Program-made: the position numbers and the translations under genes
In this document: positions 37,117-49,135 of the stretch, piece after piece
Layout: each line of letters begins with the position of its first letter
Numbering within the stretch: position 1 is the stretch's first letter
Notes under the pieces: generated by a model
What the model saw: the letters and a program-made list of their open reading frames with translations, nothing else
What the model was told of the DNA's origin: nothing
The model's database searches: none
Assembly (NCBI GenBank): GCA_029204225.1
Contig: CM055092.1
Location: 45,392,087-45,456,086, forward strand
Length of the DNA: 64,000 bases
Source of the DNA: Diphasiastrum complanatum
Lineage: Eukaryota > Streptophyta > Lycopodiopsida > Lycopodiales > Lycopodiaceae
Direction of reading: 5' to 3'

Positions 37117-37736
37117 TGTGAGAGATTTCAACAAATTTAGTCATATTTTGGTAAATTGTCAATTGAGGGCCAAAACTCATTTTAGACTCGGAGATAGAAG
37201 TTTTGAAGTTATATTCAATAAACACTTTTTGAAAGTGTGGGAAAGTTGGTAGTCGAGTTTGAGAGAGATTCAAATTTGAATGTTGGATACTTTGAATCTA
37301 GACCCAGAAATAGTAGGATTTACATTTTGGTGGGAAAGCCAAGTGGCCAAATAGGGTTTGGACCTGTTATAAAAGGATTTAACTCGTGGAGAGACACATC
37401 TTCTCTCTTCTCTCTCTCTCCTACATGGTTCCCTTTGGGTTCTATTACTCATTGGTGCACTCTCATGATGTTATCTTGCAATCTTGTGTGTAGAATGCTC
37501 ATATTTTGCTATTTTTGGTTTCACACGTGTGAAATATAGTAGGGTACTATAATTGTACGGCAAGCAACCATATTTTATGTTTTGGTTCATGTTTGATCAG
37601 TATTTCTTAGAGTTTGCATCTCATTTTGTATGTAGATGCTGATTTTTCTACATTGACAGGATTGTTGGTTTGCTCCTTATTGTAACCAAAGATCAGGGAC
37701 ATGGATTGGATCTTGAATGATCTGAAATCCTTCACA
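37117..37736 (+). repeat. 3' LTR of N2
   Basis: 620 bp, TGTGAGAG to TTCACA, preceded by the purine tract AAGAGGGAG. Open frames inside it are copies of those in the 5' LTR and do not represent genes. Confidence 0.85.
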
Positions 37737-38017
37737 ATAGCCAATTTCTTTCATATAATTGGCTTGTATTTGAGTGATTTGTGGATTCTTGGAGTGTTTC
37801 ACATGTGCCAAAGATAGTTTGACCCAAATTTTGCCTATATTCCATCAATTGATGAGAGGTTGATCTAGTTTGTTAGAGATTGGTAGAGCTAGTGGGATCC
37901 ATCTTACATTTTGTTACAAGATCTTGCATAGGAGTTGTTAATACACCTTTCAAGGATCCTTTAGTGAGAGAGAAGCAACATTTTATTGTCTAAATCACAA
38001 GGAATCTTCACTATTAC

Positions 38018-38662
38018 ATGGCATCTATGGGATCCTTTCTATTGGAATCTAGTGAGAGACTATCTACCTCCAACTATTCTATTTGGAAGGCCATAATGGA
38101 GTCCATTTTGGTGCTCCAAGGTGTGATGAAGATTGTGCTAAGACTAAAAGCATACTTCACAAATGACAAAACAAGAGGAAGGGACAAAAAGCAACATCAA
38201 CATTTTATGAAGGACAAGTCAAAGGAGGAGAGTGATGAAGAGTCATCACAAACATCAACAAGTTTCAAATCCAACAAGAAGTGCTTCCTTTGTGGTAAGA
38301 AGGAGCATTTTGCTTCTAATTGTTTCAAGAAGAGAAATGATGATAAGGTAGCAAGAGGGACTAGTTGTGGTAAGCTTCTCAAAATTGATGCTAATCCTTG
38401 TGGAAGTGTGGCCAAGAGGAGCTTGGATCATCTCAAAGAGGAGGCAAATGATCTTCCTCAATCTATGTTCCAAGATGGTGAAGCTCATGAAGATAGTGCT
38501 TGGGCAAAAGCACATGGAGGTCTACTTCTCATTAATTCTCTTATCTTGTTCATTTGGATGATTTCATTTCATCATGTAAAAGCAAAGATAGTGCTATTTC
38601 ATGTGACTTCTTGCTTGAAGATTTCAATTGGAGGTACCTCTTATCAAAAGTGCTTGATATGA
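38018..38662 (+). pseudogene. N1 gag, internally deleted
   Basis: Opens MASMGSFLLESSERLSTSNY, SIWKAIMESILVLQGVMKIV, then jumps across most of the gag core to a Lys-rich linker and the zinc knuckle CFLCGKKEHFASNC. A short GKLLKIDANPCGSVAKRS piece resembles copia pre-integrase sequence. The frame is open for 214 codons, so the deletion kept the frame. Confidence 0.75.
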
Positions 38663-39655
38663 AAATTGCAATAGTTGATACTTTGGGGATCTTTAGATCC
38701 GTTTTCTTTTCCAATATTCCTTTGCACATAAGGAGTAAGGAGCATCCAAGTTCAATTAAGAGGATGATGGTAGGATTCTCAAATCTACCAAAATTCCAAA
38801 TGTATGATGGAGATTTGCTAAGGCTTGAGGAGGAGTTTTCTCAACACATGGTTTCAAGGAGATCTTCAAGGGGCAAGGCCGGGTCTTTGTGGGTCAAAGT
38901 TCATGGTAAAGAGAGGCAAGTTTTAGATGGTATTCACTCCAAAATATTTTCTCATGCTTCTCATTACTTGATGTACCATCTTCCTTTTATGAGATTTCTA
39001 CATCTCATAGTTAGAGTGAGGTAATGATTGTCTTGTATCATGCCTCTAGTATGGACATATTACTTGTCATTCATGGCTTAGATATGTTTCCAAGTTACTT
39101 AGAAATCAAGTGGTTGAGTCATCAAGTGTATGCTCTTGGATCTAGTAAGAGCAAGAATGAGTTTGATACTCATAGTTTGAAAAATCATGTTTTTACATAG
39201 TTTGAGGCAATTTGTAAACTTCTCTTGAGATTAAGTGAAGCATCCAAAAAGGACACTTACATCCTTGAGCAAGTGTTTATCCTCAAGAAGATCAAGTTTG
39301 CATTTTATTTCAAGATTAGATCCATCATGATAAAGTCCATAGTATGTGGACTAGTCAAGCTAGTTTGCTTAATCTTGATAATCAACACTTTTGCTCATCT
39401 TCTGATCTTGATCTCTATGATCTTTGTGATCTTTATGAGGCATGGAAGCCTCTCATCTTCATGCAAGTGGTACTTTCAAATCAAAAATCATCATCAAGCC
39501 TGGAGAAAGCACATGGATATAGTGGCAAATTGGTGGAATGCTCTTCAAAGATGTTGACAAATAATTTCTACCAAAGAAATCTTATCATGGATATGGTGAG
39601 GGTGCTATTTTTCTCTCAACATGACCATTCGTCGACTGAGGCGAATAGGAGGTAA
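38554..39655 (+). other. N1 unidentified region after gag
   Basis: Contains a 156-codon open frame (38554-39024; LLRLEEEFSQHMVSRRSSRG) and weaker frames to 39655. No pol motifs. Part of it (about 39230-39300) resembles the tail of N2. Confidence 0.35.
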
Positions 39656-39659
39656 TGTA

Positions 39660-39860
39660 TTATTGCTCAATGTTGTTGTTAAGGCAATACTCCTTGAATT
39701 TGGTAGAGATGTATTCTCCCCCGTTGTCAGACCTCAATGCTTTGATTCTTTTACCAGTTTTAACAATTAGCAAATACAACAAAAGCATGAGAGATGGAGA
39801 AAAAGGATAGAGAGCAAGGACATTCACAAGTCTATTCCATAAGAGAGCCAATCTGCTTAT
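39660..39860 (-). pseudogene. Copia integrase scrap
   Basis: Minus strand: KRIKALRSDNGGEYISTKFK, the second catalytic Asp region of copia integrase, followed by a stop. Confidence 0.7.
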
Positions 39861-40250
39861 ATTGAAATGAAGATTTGAATATGAGGAGCAACTCGAGTTT
39901 GCCCCTATTTATAGTGGAGAGGAGGACCTTGGCCTCAAAATCCTATTGGCCCATTTCTACCTCTCTAACTATTCAAACTTAAAAAAGAGTGAGAACCCAT
40001 TTCAAATTGGAGGGAACCAATTTGAATTTGAATTTGAACCAATTTTGGTGGGAGTCCCAACTTTATTCACTAACTTGACATTTAGGCTTGCAACATTAAA
40101 AGTCCTGCAAAAGGCCTAAAGTCCTTTTATTGACTTTCTAATTATCAAATAACTATGTGATCATCGGGTTGGACTTACACACATAGGGTGCCAAATCCCT
40201 CTCACTTATTAAATAGGGTTAGGGTTTGCCTCTGTAGACTAATTTATGCT
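39861..40250. other. Unassigned spacer between copia scraps
   Basis: AT-rich; TTTGAATTTGAATTTGAA short repeat near 40021. Possibly LTR remnant, not proven. Confidence 0.3.
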
Positions 40251-40260
40251 TTCTTGAATT

Positions 40261-40830
40261 TCACGAGTTCGGTCCCCCTGCCAGATAGAAACAGAACCTT
40301 GAGGTAGATTTTCTGGTGGAGACTATTCCTCCCCAATCTAAGTCGGAGTAGCCTTGTCGGATGAGTGGGTCGATAGCATTTTCATCATAACATAAAATGT
40401 GATTTAGACTTCCTTGAATGTACTTCACCACTCTCTTTGATGCTTTCCAATGCGAGATCCTTGGATTAGACATGTATTTACTTAACGTGATAACAATCTA
40501 TGCTAGACCTGGTCTGGTGCACAACATGGCATACATTAAAAATCCTATAAGTGAATGATAAGGGTACTTCACTAAGTTGAGTACTTCACTTTCGAAATCA
40601 GCACAAGAAGGTTTAGTCAATATTATACTTGGATCCATTGGTGTGTCAAGCGGTTTGCAATTAGACATATGAAAGTCGCTTGTGTCGTCTTCAAGCTTCA
40701 CTTCAATACTTGTGACAACATCCCACAACTCGTTGGCGATTAGCAAAGTCTTCATCTTAAATTTCCACAAGTAGTAATTGGATCCATTCAGCTTGTTTGC
40801 GATAAGATCGGCTTCACTTTGATAATCCAT
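40261..40830 (-). pseudogene. Deleted copia: gag start fused in frame to RT end and RNase H
   Basis: On the minus strand from 40830: MDYQSEADLIANKLNGSNYY, LWKFKMKTLLIANELWDVVT and IEVKLEDDTSDF (gag). It then passes without a stop into HMSNCKPLDTPMDPSIILTK (RT C-terminal region), followed by SNPRISHWKASKRVVKYIQG and SDLDWGGIVSTRKSTSRF (RNase H) after one stop. About 3 kb of gag-pol is missing. The fused frame runs 110 codons. Confidence 0.75.
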
Positions 40831-41065
40831 CTAGAACTTTAGTATGTCGATAAATTGATGATGTTAAGAGTGATGTCGTGCTGCGCTACAATTGGAAATC
40901 AACTATTTGATACTAAAATTTGATACCACAAATTGAAGAATATGATATTGTGAAAAGTATCTAATGATATTGATTTGATATCATGAAAGATATCAAGTAT
41001 TAGAGCTTCTGATATAATAGATCAATTTGATATTATAAAGGTATGCTCTCATACCATGTATTAGA

Positions 41066-41077
41066 GCTTTGATACCA
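41066..41077 (-). promoter_or_regulatory. Primer binding site of the deleted copia
   Basis: TGGTATCAAAGC on the minus strand, next to the LTR start at 41078; one mismatch to TGGTATCAGAGC. A second similar block lies about 20 bp away (41044-41057), which suggests a local duplication. Confidence 0.6.
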
Positions 41078-41525
41078 TGTCGGAAAGAGGGAATGCAATG
41101 ACGACAAGTCGAAGACTGTGGCGACTTATCGAGCACAGCGGAATAAAGCCTTCTTTCCTAATGCATGACTACGCCTATCAATGTTGAACAAAATATAATG
41201 ATAGAAGTCAAGTTCAATCTTTTAGCAACTAACTTTGAAATCGCTAGCACTAAAGTGATTACGTAACCAAACAATGAAGTATTAAATTATCAGACAAGAC
41301 AATAAGAGGTTATCAATTACAAACAATCATAGAGATGAATACATTCTGACATGATACTGAATGCAATAAAAGGAGTAGATTGATTCAGCATGTAGCATGT
41401 ACAAAATCAGATGATGATGAACACAAGACATTTGTGGATAGAAACCGCATACTCCAAGATATCTCTGAATAACTAAAACTATGTATGATGTACTTCTGTT
41501 GATAAGCAGTAAGCACAATAGCAAT
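41078..41525 (-). repeat. 5' LTR of the deleted copia
   Basis: Begins TGTCGGAAAGAGG at the primer site. The sequence around 41210-41380 matches the plus-strand copy in the RPRD-like intron (6190-6370). The far end is approximate, where another gag fragment begins. Confidence 0.55.
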
Positions 41526-41533
41526 ACTAAGCT

Positions 41534-42090
41534 CTAAGCTAAGATAGAAACGAAGCTAGAAAAGAGCATTACCATGAGGACTCCTTGGAGGTCTTCAAGT
41601 GATGGCAACTTGCTCATTATAGAGTATCCTTGCACCAAGTTAGAAAAGTCTACACAAAGTCCATTCAAGAGTAGTTGTACAAGCTCTTCCTCCTTTGTGG
41701 ATTCTCCAATAAACATATGAATAAGCACTCTCCCCCTTCTATTGGTAGCTTTGAAAATTTTGATGTTTCAAAGCAAGCAACCTTGTAGTGTTCTTTGACT
41801 CATACACTTTTTGAAGGGATTCCCAAGCCTCTTGGGCCGAGGAACACTCTCTTTAGGAGTTCATTAGCTACATTCTTTTTGATACAATGGAGGGCTAGTT
41901 TGCACCTCTTCTTGTATCTAGTGGATTCTTGAGAGTAGATGGGCTCATCCTCCTCACCACTCACTATGTCCATCAAATCTTGCATTACAAGGATAGATTC
42001 CATTCTTAATTTCCATATGGAATAGTTTGATTTGTTCAATCTATCACTAGAATCCAAAAAAAAAAAAAAAAGCATTCATTGATGCCATCT
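41534..42090 (-). pseudogene. Copia gag fragment
   Basis: From 42090: FLDSSDRLNKSNYSIWKLRM, ESILVMQDLMDIVSGEEDEP, then frameshifts and EEELVQLLLNGLCVDFSNLV with LPSLEDLQGVLM. Same gag subfamily as 24239-24646. It is cut at 41530 by the neighbouring LTR. Confidence 0.8.
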
Positions 42091-42867
42091 TCCTCTAAAC
42101 AAGAGATTGATTCTAAAAGAATGGATACACAATAGAACGGATGCAAGAACTAGCTATCCCACTATCTAGGGACCTGAGAATGATCAACAAATGAATTCTC
42201 AACAAGATACTATTGGATATTGAGCTTAACCAATTCTATTGAAAAATGCAAAATGACACTAGCTTGCTTGATGTAGAAAAATGATCAAAAAATGACTCTT
42301 TGATCTAAACTTCACAAGGCTTATAAAGATCCAATCAACCTGAGAAAAGAAGATCTAATTGCACATAAATTCCACTCTAAATCACTCTTCTAAGATCAGG
42401 TTGATACTTTATATAAGAACCAAAACATTCTATCTTCCAGCACAAGCTACCAAGATCACAATTTTGACCAAAAATGATCTTAATGATAAGTAAATGCAAA
42501 ATGCTCTTAGTAACCTAAATCACTCTTAGGAGGTATCTCACACACCTAAATCAACTCCAAAAGCTTCAATCCTCCTATCTCTCCAATTCTTGAATGCTAC
42601 TCCTTGAGATTGACTCCAAAACTCGCCTTGGATCAAGTGTGAGAATGCAAGTGAAACTTGCTAATTTGATCTTGTATATAAAAAATGATTAAAACCTGGT
42701 TTTAGAAGCCTAAACACCTTTAAATCAGATCTTACAAGAACTAATTTGATCAATAATGGAGATACTAATCATAGATTAGCATAAATAATCAATCAATGCC
42801 TTGAATTGATCAAAATCTATGATGCTAGTGAATCAAATTGTAAGAATTTAGCTCATTTCATAACAAG

Positions 42868-42879
42868 GCTCTGATACCA
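42868..42879 (-). promoter_or_regulatory. Primer binding site
   Basis: TGGTATCAGAGC on the minus strand, abutting the LTR at 42880. It belongs with the gag fragment at 41534-42090; the leader between them is about 780 bp. Confidence 0.8.
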
Positions 42880-43580
42880 TGTTAAAAATTATAGCAAATA
42901 AGCTCTAATAAACCTTTGAAATGATGGAGGAAGCACCTTGAATGGATCCAATTGAGATCCTATAGCTAAAACACCAACCAATTTAGTGTTTCCTAGCTTC
43001 ACCTTGGCTTGAACTCCACTTGTAGGCTCAAATTCATGCAATTGCCTTCACACATGTGAAAGTACAGGACTGCCACAAGCAAAATATAGTACTTGAACTT
43101 CCAAATCAATCTCACAAAGATAAATTACTCAACACGAATAGCAAATATCAAACATCTAGATTACCAACAACATTGGTAAATTGAAAACCAATTTTTTACT
43201 CATAAATTGAGGGAGATCCCATCACATATTTATACATTTCAAGATCATATCTGAGTATTTTAGGGCATCTCTGTACTTTTCATAATCTAACCCTAATATC
43301 CAACCTAAGTGATCATTGGATCCACCCTAATTAGGGTCCTTAATCTCGAGATCCAAAAACAATGTAAAACATACTATTTTTGGCTCCTATTTTATGTCTC
43401 CCCTATCTAAGCACTCTTTGGTCTTATTTCAAAGGTGCCTTTACAATGTAGGATGTAGAATAAAGTTTGGAAAAGCATCCTATGCTACTTTGGCACGTGT
43501 GGCATTCATTTATATGGCCATCTTGCCAATTACAATGCATGTGACCAAGTTTGGTCCAAACTAGCTTGTGGATTTCAACA
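42880..43580 (-). repeat. 5' LTR, about 700 bp
   Basis: TGTTAAAAAT at the primer site side and GATTTCAACA at the other end give inverted ends TGTT-AAA. No second LTR remains. Confidence 0.6.
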
Positions 43581-43969
43581 TTGATCATTTCTCCCCTATG
43601 GTTGAGATAGGCTCCCTTTATGGATGAGCATAAAATTGTCAACTATTTTGTATGTGTATTATTTGTTGATTCAATACGATTGAATGCATTAAGTTCTTCA
43701 AATTTTTGATTTGAGATCTTGTTGGAATTATTCAACCTAATCAAGAGTGTTTTCAATAATTTTCATACCGTAGTTTCATTCTATTGAGGTTAGATTATGT
43801 GCTGATCAAGTTTCATCAAAATTCTACTTGCTAGTCAACTAGTTACAAGAGGGATAGTATTGCAAGGTTCTAAATATTTGGGAATTCACTATTCCTTAAT
43901 TTTTTGAGAGGACTGTGAGTGCTTAGTGCATTATAATAGGCTCAAATAGGAGGAGTAATCATTTTGCAT

Positions 43970-44400
43970 GATGGCTACTAATAGTGGAATCATGTTGGAA
44001 GAGACAATGATAGGCTCAATTCTACAAATCATGCAACTTGAAAAGTAAGGATGGAATTTTTTTTGAGTTGAATGAATAATGGACATTGTTGTATGTGTGG
44101 AAGAAAGACCTCACCTCTTCAAGAGAAAGTGATGTATGACAAAAGAGCTCTCCACATCATCAAGATGAATATTACCAATGAACTTTTTAAGGAAGTTGGT
44201 AAGTGCACTTCTTCAAAGTGAGACATGGAATGCATTGAAGAAGGCTTGTGAATCTAAGTCCACATCTAGGGTATCAACCCTAAGATGGAAAATTCTTCAA
44301 AGTTTCCAAAAGGAAGGGGAGAGTGCTCATACTTTTATATTGAGAGTTAAAGCCTTGAATGACGATCTTGTATGTATAGATGAAAGCATTAAGGTGTGTC
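43970..44400 (+). pseudogene. Copia gag fragment related to N2 gag
   Basis: Stops and shifts in the first half. Then WNALKKACESKSTSRVSTLR, WKILQSFQKEGESAHTFILR and VKALNDDLVCIDESIKV match the N2 gag closely. Homology ends at 44400. Confidence 0.75.
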
Positions 44401-45080
44401 TTTAGATTTTGAAATTTTTGAGTTTTCTATAGAGAAGCTCAGTGTATGTAAAATAAATTATGGCTTAAGGGAGTGTTAAATATAGTGTAATCATGTTGAT
44501 ACTCTAGACATGTTTTGCTATGAATAGCAATTTTTTTTTTTTCATTTTTATGTGTTCATGCTGCGATGATGAGTGCCAAGAGAATGGTACATGAGTTTAG
44601 AGAGTTAAGACATTTGCCTTCTGATGGGGATTGTCATGTAAACCACTTGCTCAATATTTGGTTCTAGAACTTGCTACTCAAAAATTAGAGTTTCTCCTTG
44701 CTTTTGTTTGCTCTCTTGCAACACTTTGTGTTTGGAACCAATTTTTATTTTCAACTAGTATGATTCCTCTTGTTGCTACCATGCTTTATATTGTGGCACT
44801 TTCAAGTGTGCATTTCCACTACTCACTTTGAGTTCTTTATGATCTTTATAAAAGCATTTATAACCATTTGATACTAACTCTAGGACATTAGGTGAAGTTA
44901 GAGTAGTTTCTTTCTCTGCTTTGGTTCCAACTTCAAAGGTTGTCAAACTTGTGCTTGAGCTGATTACTTGTCTAGGAATTGGAGTTTTGGTCCTTATAGA
45001 ACCTAGTGGAACACTTTGTTGTGGCATGATCTAGTTTTCCACAACATGACTAAAAACTTTAAGTCTATTAAGGGATTGAT
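44401..45080. other. Unassigned DNA
   Basis: No recognisable coding motif; weak open frames on both strands. Confidence 0.3.
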
Positions 45081-46100
45081 TATGCTTGATAATTTTTGTG
45101 GCATTGCTCTTAGTTGAACCAAATGCTGGTTACACCAAGCAATATGGTTACACATGGCATAGTACTTGGTGATGTTGTATTCAAGCATGGGAGCACTATA
45201 GACATTGAAAAAATCAAGATAGTCCTAGCCTTTGTTTGATTCACCAATCTAATCAAGAGCATTTGCAACTTAATTAGAACCATCTTTCTATATTAGATTT
45301 CATGATCAAACTCTTGCATAGCCCACTGAGCTTTCTGAATCATGTTGATTATAAAAATACTTAAAAGGCTGGTGATCTGTATACACTATAAACTTATTAC
45401 CAATCAAGTGGTATATTCTAATTTTCAGTGTATGAATACACCAAATAATTTTTTTTTTGAGTTGTATAATCCAACTAAGGTTCAGAGACTTTCATGCTCT
45501 CAAACACAATCAACCGATCATTTTGTAATAGGACTGCTCCAATCATAGTATGGGCCTATGACATTTCTCACCTATGACCTCATGATTAAGTGTATGAATA
45601 CACCAAATAAACTTTTTCTCGAGTTGTATAACCCAACTAAGGTTCAGAGAATTTTGTGCTCTCAAACACAATCAACCGATCATTTTGTAATAGGACTGCT
45701 CCAATCGTAGTATCGCCTGTGACATACCTCACCTGTGATCTCATAAATCATTATGCAAGAATATTATCACCTGTGACCTCATGATTCAACATGTCAATTT
45801 GTAGTTTCTTATCTTTATTACTTGACATCTCAATGACATTGGTTCTGCTCTGGACAGACTTCATGACGTGTATAGGCTTATTGCAAATAAAACATAAATT
45901 TGTCTTCTTAGTCTTCTTGGACGTGTTTCTTTTGTTGGTCTTTGATACCATTTAATTAAGCTCATCATAGTATTTGGTTTGAGTTTTTTCACAAACTTGT
46001 TTCTTTTCCTTCTTAGGCCTGGGTGCCAATGGATTTGGCTTGTTTCGTCGATGCAACCATTGTAGAATCTTAAGCTTTTACAATTCATATGACATCATCA
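45081..46100 (-). pseudogene. Ty3/gypsy fragment: gag knuckle joined to RNase H
   Basis: Minus strand: 46088-45751 carries basic gag sequence and a decayed zinc knuckle (LCFICNKP). From 45750 it goes directly to RNase H: IGAVLLQNDRLIVFEST, YTTREKVYLVYS and, at 45420-45310, GNKFIVYTDHQPFKYFYNQ. Protease and RT are missing, so a large deletion joined gag to RNase H. Confidence 0.7.
45427..45750. repeat. 162-bp tandem duplication in gypsy RNase H
   Basis: Units 45427-45588 and 45589-45750 both start AGTGTATGAATACACCAAAT and share CTCAAACACAATCAACCGA. The period, 162 bp, is exactly 54 codons. Copies differ at a modest number of positions. Confidence 0.85.
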
Positions 46101-46840
46101 AAAGTCTGAAGCACATTTTTCTTATATTTGTTTCAATAATTTGTTGATGAATCTAGGATGTATTACTAGAGCTCCAGCCAAAAATCAAATGATAGAACTT
46201 TATTCCATAAATTCATGGATTCTTGGGAGGTAAGGGTCTAAACTCTTAGTTTCCATCTTGCAATTTATAAACTTATGATAATAGTTAGAGCTCCTCTTAG
46301 GTTTATATCTACTATCTATGCTTAGAACAAGTGCAAATTATTTTTTGGAAGGGTGCTCTAATATAAAACATTGGAAAATCGATGCACGAGACTTGAGCGA
46401 TTATAATGGGTGTTTGATGTTGGAATTACCTTGTAATTCATTCTTGTAATGAGGACCTATCAAGTCTGTAAAAATACTCAAGCCTTTACATAGTATGCAA
46501 AATGTACTTAGGTTTTTCACAGTCTGAGTTTAATTCTATTCTGACCTTGAAAACTAAAATCCATCTCAATCTCTGACTTGAATCAATGGATCAAATCGAC
46601 TCAAAGTGTACTCTGAACCCTAGGGTTGAAATCAAAAATTTGACCCGCTCATTTCAATCCTACGTCTATTTCGGTCCTTGCTCTTCTTTCGACCTAGGTG
46701 TCTATTTTGACCCAAGTGTCTATTTCGAGCTTGTATCTGTTTGGACCTTGATCACAATCTTATTTCAAGCCAAAGGACTATCATCTATTGTACATAAAGT
46801 TGACAACTATATACCATGTAGTTAACAATCATATTTTGAA
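46101..46840. other. Unassigned DNA
   Basis: May be leader or LTR of the copia fragment that follows, but no LTR ends were identified. Confidence 0.3.
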
Positions 46841-46849
46841 GCAATGGTT

Positions 46850-49135
46850 ATCTAACATAAGAGAATGATCTCATGATTATCTCATCGATTATCACATGAT
46901 CTCCAAAATGGATAATAACCCTAGCTCATCTCTCATTGAGAAACTCGATGGAGATAACTACCATCTTTGTAAGTTCAAGATGAAGGTGGATTTTCTTTCC
47001 AGATAATTATGGGATATTGCTAAAAGCACTGAGACAAAGCCTATGGACGATTCAATAGTGATCACATGGAGACAAAGAGATCACATGGAAACATTTCAAC
47101 TCAGACAGTTAGAAAGACATATTGACTACACTATGACATCAGAGATGTAACTTTCAAGCTTTATTTGAGAAAAAAAACTCACATTCAAAATGTTTGAAGC
47201 TAACCCTCTTTCGAATCACACCTTGACATATTCAAAAATATTATGAAACAAATCTTATCGAATGTTCTTCATATTCCAAATCTTATTAGATATATGCTCT
47301 CAATTAATAGGATAGTCGATTTGGGCCATAGGTCAAATTCGACACTAATGATTACATTATTTTTGGCAAATCCAAAAAAAAATTAGCTTTTGGTAAAAGG
47401 CATGGCTACCTCTATAGATTTAGCCATTGTTTTTCTACCAATAGTAAAGCTCTTTCATACTTCAATTTCTGTAAATATGGATCTGCTTTGGCATTTCAAA
47501 CAAGACCATTTAATTTAAATTATAAAAATACCCAACAAATGTCACATTTGAAAATAGCTCAAGATTTGCATTGTACTAATAAATTGATATTTTAAATATG
47601 TGAGAGTTGCACTATAGGAAAACATTCTAGAAACCATTAGACCATTCTAATTTTTTTTAAAGATTTACTAGATCTTTTTCGTAGTAACATTTGTCGACCT
47701 ATGCAAACCTCTTTCATAGGGGGAGCTAAATACTTTCTAGCTTTTATTGATGACTTTTCTAGATGGGCTATGACTTATTTTTTGAAGAACAAATATGAAT
47801 TATTTTTTCAAATATTTCTAGGAATCTACAAAAACTCTTCAAGAAACAAAGCTACATGGCACATAAGATATTACAATAATTTACAACAAGCTAATCCCCT
47901 CATTCCAATGGAGTGATCGAACGAAACAATCGAACTCTTAGAAAGAGTGCAAGGAGCATGTTTCCCTTCCTAAACATTTTTAAACGGAAGAACTAGCCAC
48001 TGCAACTTACACTCAAAATCGATGTATCAGTAAAGCCCTTGGCAACAAGACTCCTCATGAGGTTTGGACATGATCAAAGCCCTCTACTAAAAAAGTAGAG
48101 GGCTTTGAATGCATTGCCTATTCACAAGTCCGCACTGAATCAACAAACAAGCTAGATGAGAGTCGCATAGAGTCAATTTTTGTAGCGTACTCCTCTGATC
48201 ACAAAGCGTACAAGCTCTACAATCTAGTCACACAAAAGTTTTATTATACTAAAGATGCAATGTTTGTTTTGAAAATCAATTTTATGATCTGAAGTGAAAG
48301 AATTTAGACAACATTCCTTTGGCTACTACTTTAGACTCCGAGAATGACACCCCTACAATCAACACTTACTCTGATGAAGAGTCATCTAAGCCATAAGAAG
48401 TCAATCAGCCTCAGTAGGTTGAAGTCATTCCAAGAAGATCGACTCGACCTAGACATCCACCATATCAAGATTTGTAAAAGATGGTTTTTACTATTTTGTG
48501 CAGAAACCTAATATTGCACTAGACGCTATGTCACATGCTAATGTTTATCAATTGAAAACTCTCTATGAACTAAAGTAGCTCCCAAGAGCCTGGTTCAAGA
48601 AAATACACCATTTTTTCATTCAAAATGGTGTTGTTCCTAGCTTTCAAATCTGTTTCTACTTCTTTTATTGTCATCACCTTACATGTAAATTTAATAATAA
48701 TCTGAAATATTTGGAGAAGGTCAAGGATATGCTATCACTCTATATAGATTGACCCAATAGACTGATTTACATTAGTCAACAAAGATATTTAAAGAATGTG
48801 TTGGGTAAATATGGCATGTCAGATTATAAACCGAGCTACATCCCGTTATATCCAAGATTAAATATCTTAGAACAACCGAAACGTACCTCAGTAGCATTAT
48901 CATCAACATAATTGAAATACATTGCTGTCACAAATGCTACCAAAGAGACAATTTGGCTCATAAATCTACTAGATATCAACCTTGCTTAATAACAACCTGC
49001 TGTTCTTTATTGTGACAATCAAAGCGCAAAATTGGACCATCTTTGAATCCAAGATTTCATTATTGAAGCAGATGGTATTTTAGAAAACTGCACTTTAGTT
49101 TGGAAACAGAGAAAAATGAATACAAAGCCTAAGAG
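46850..49135 (+). pseudogene. Highly decayed copia, gag to RNase H
   Basis: Gag at 46930-47230 (SLIEKLDGDNYHL), pre-integrase at 47260-47300 (NVLHIPNLIRYMLSINRIVD), integrase at 47690-47800 (GGAKYFLAFIDDFSRWAMTY), integrase C-terminus at 48100-48250 (VAYSSDHKAYKLYN), and RT/RNase H at 48750-49080 (RYLKNVLGKYGMSDYKPSYI, KYIAVTNATKETIWLINLLD, AVLYCDNQSAKLD). Very many stops and deletions: the most worn copia in the window. Confidence 0.75.

Larger units (their letters stand above)
32608..37736 (+). mobile_element. Element N2: LTR retroelement with gag and protease start but no pol
   Basis: 5' LTR 32608-33253 and 3' LTR 37117-37736 are closely similar, both starting TGTGAGAGATTTCAACAA. A reduced primer site (TATCAGAGC) follows the 5' LTR and a purine tract (AAGAGGGAG) precedes the 3' LTR. 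Inside are copia gag with zinc knuckle and the start of a protease (WWIDSGASSHMTS). Then about 2.1 kb follows with no integrase, RT or RNase H motif in any frame. This is the layout of a TR-GAG or LARD-type element, which would depend on another copia element for enzymes. It sits in N1 with the target duplication ATAGT/ATAGC. Confidence 0.75.
32140..39655 (+). mobile_element. Element N1: gag-bearing LTR element without visible pol, split by N2
   Basis: The leader 32140-32607 is interrupted by N2 (32608-37736) and resumes at 37737 with leader sequence and a gag-like frame at 38018. The flanks of N2, ATAGT and ATAGC, are a 5-bp duplication with one change. Downstream of gag, about 1.5 kb holds no integrase, RT or RNase H motif. 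A tail segment (AGTGAAGCATCCAA, 39234-39247) resembles the tail of N2 (36964-36977), so the two are probably related non-autonomous elements. The 3' LTR was not found; a copia fragment abuts at about 39660. Confidence 0.55.
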
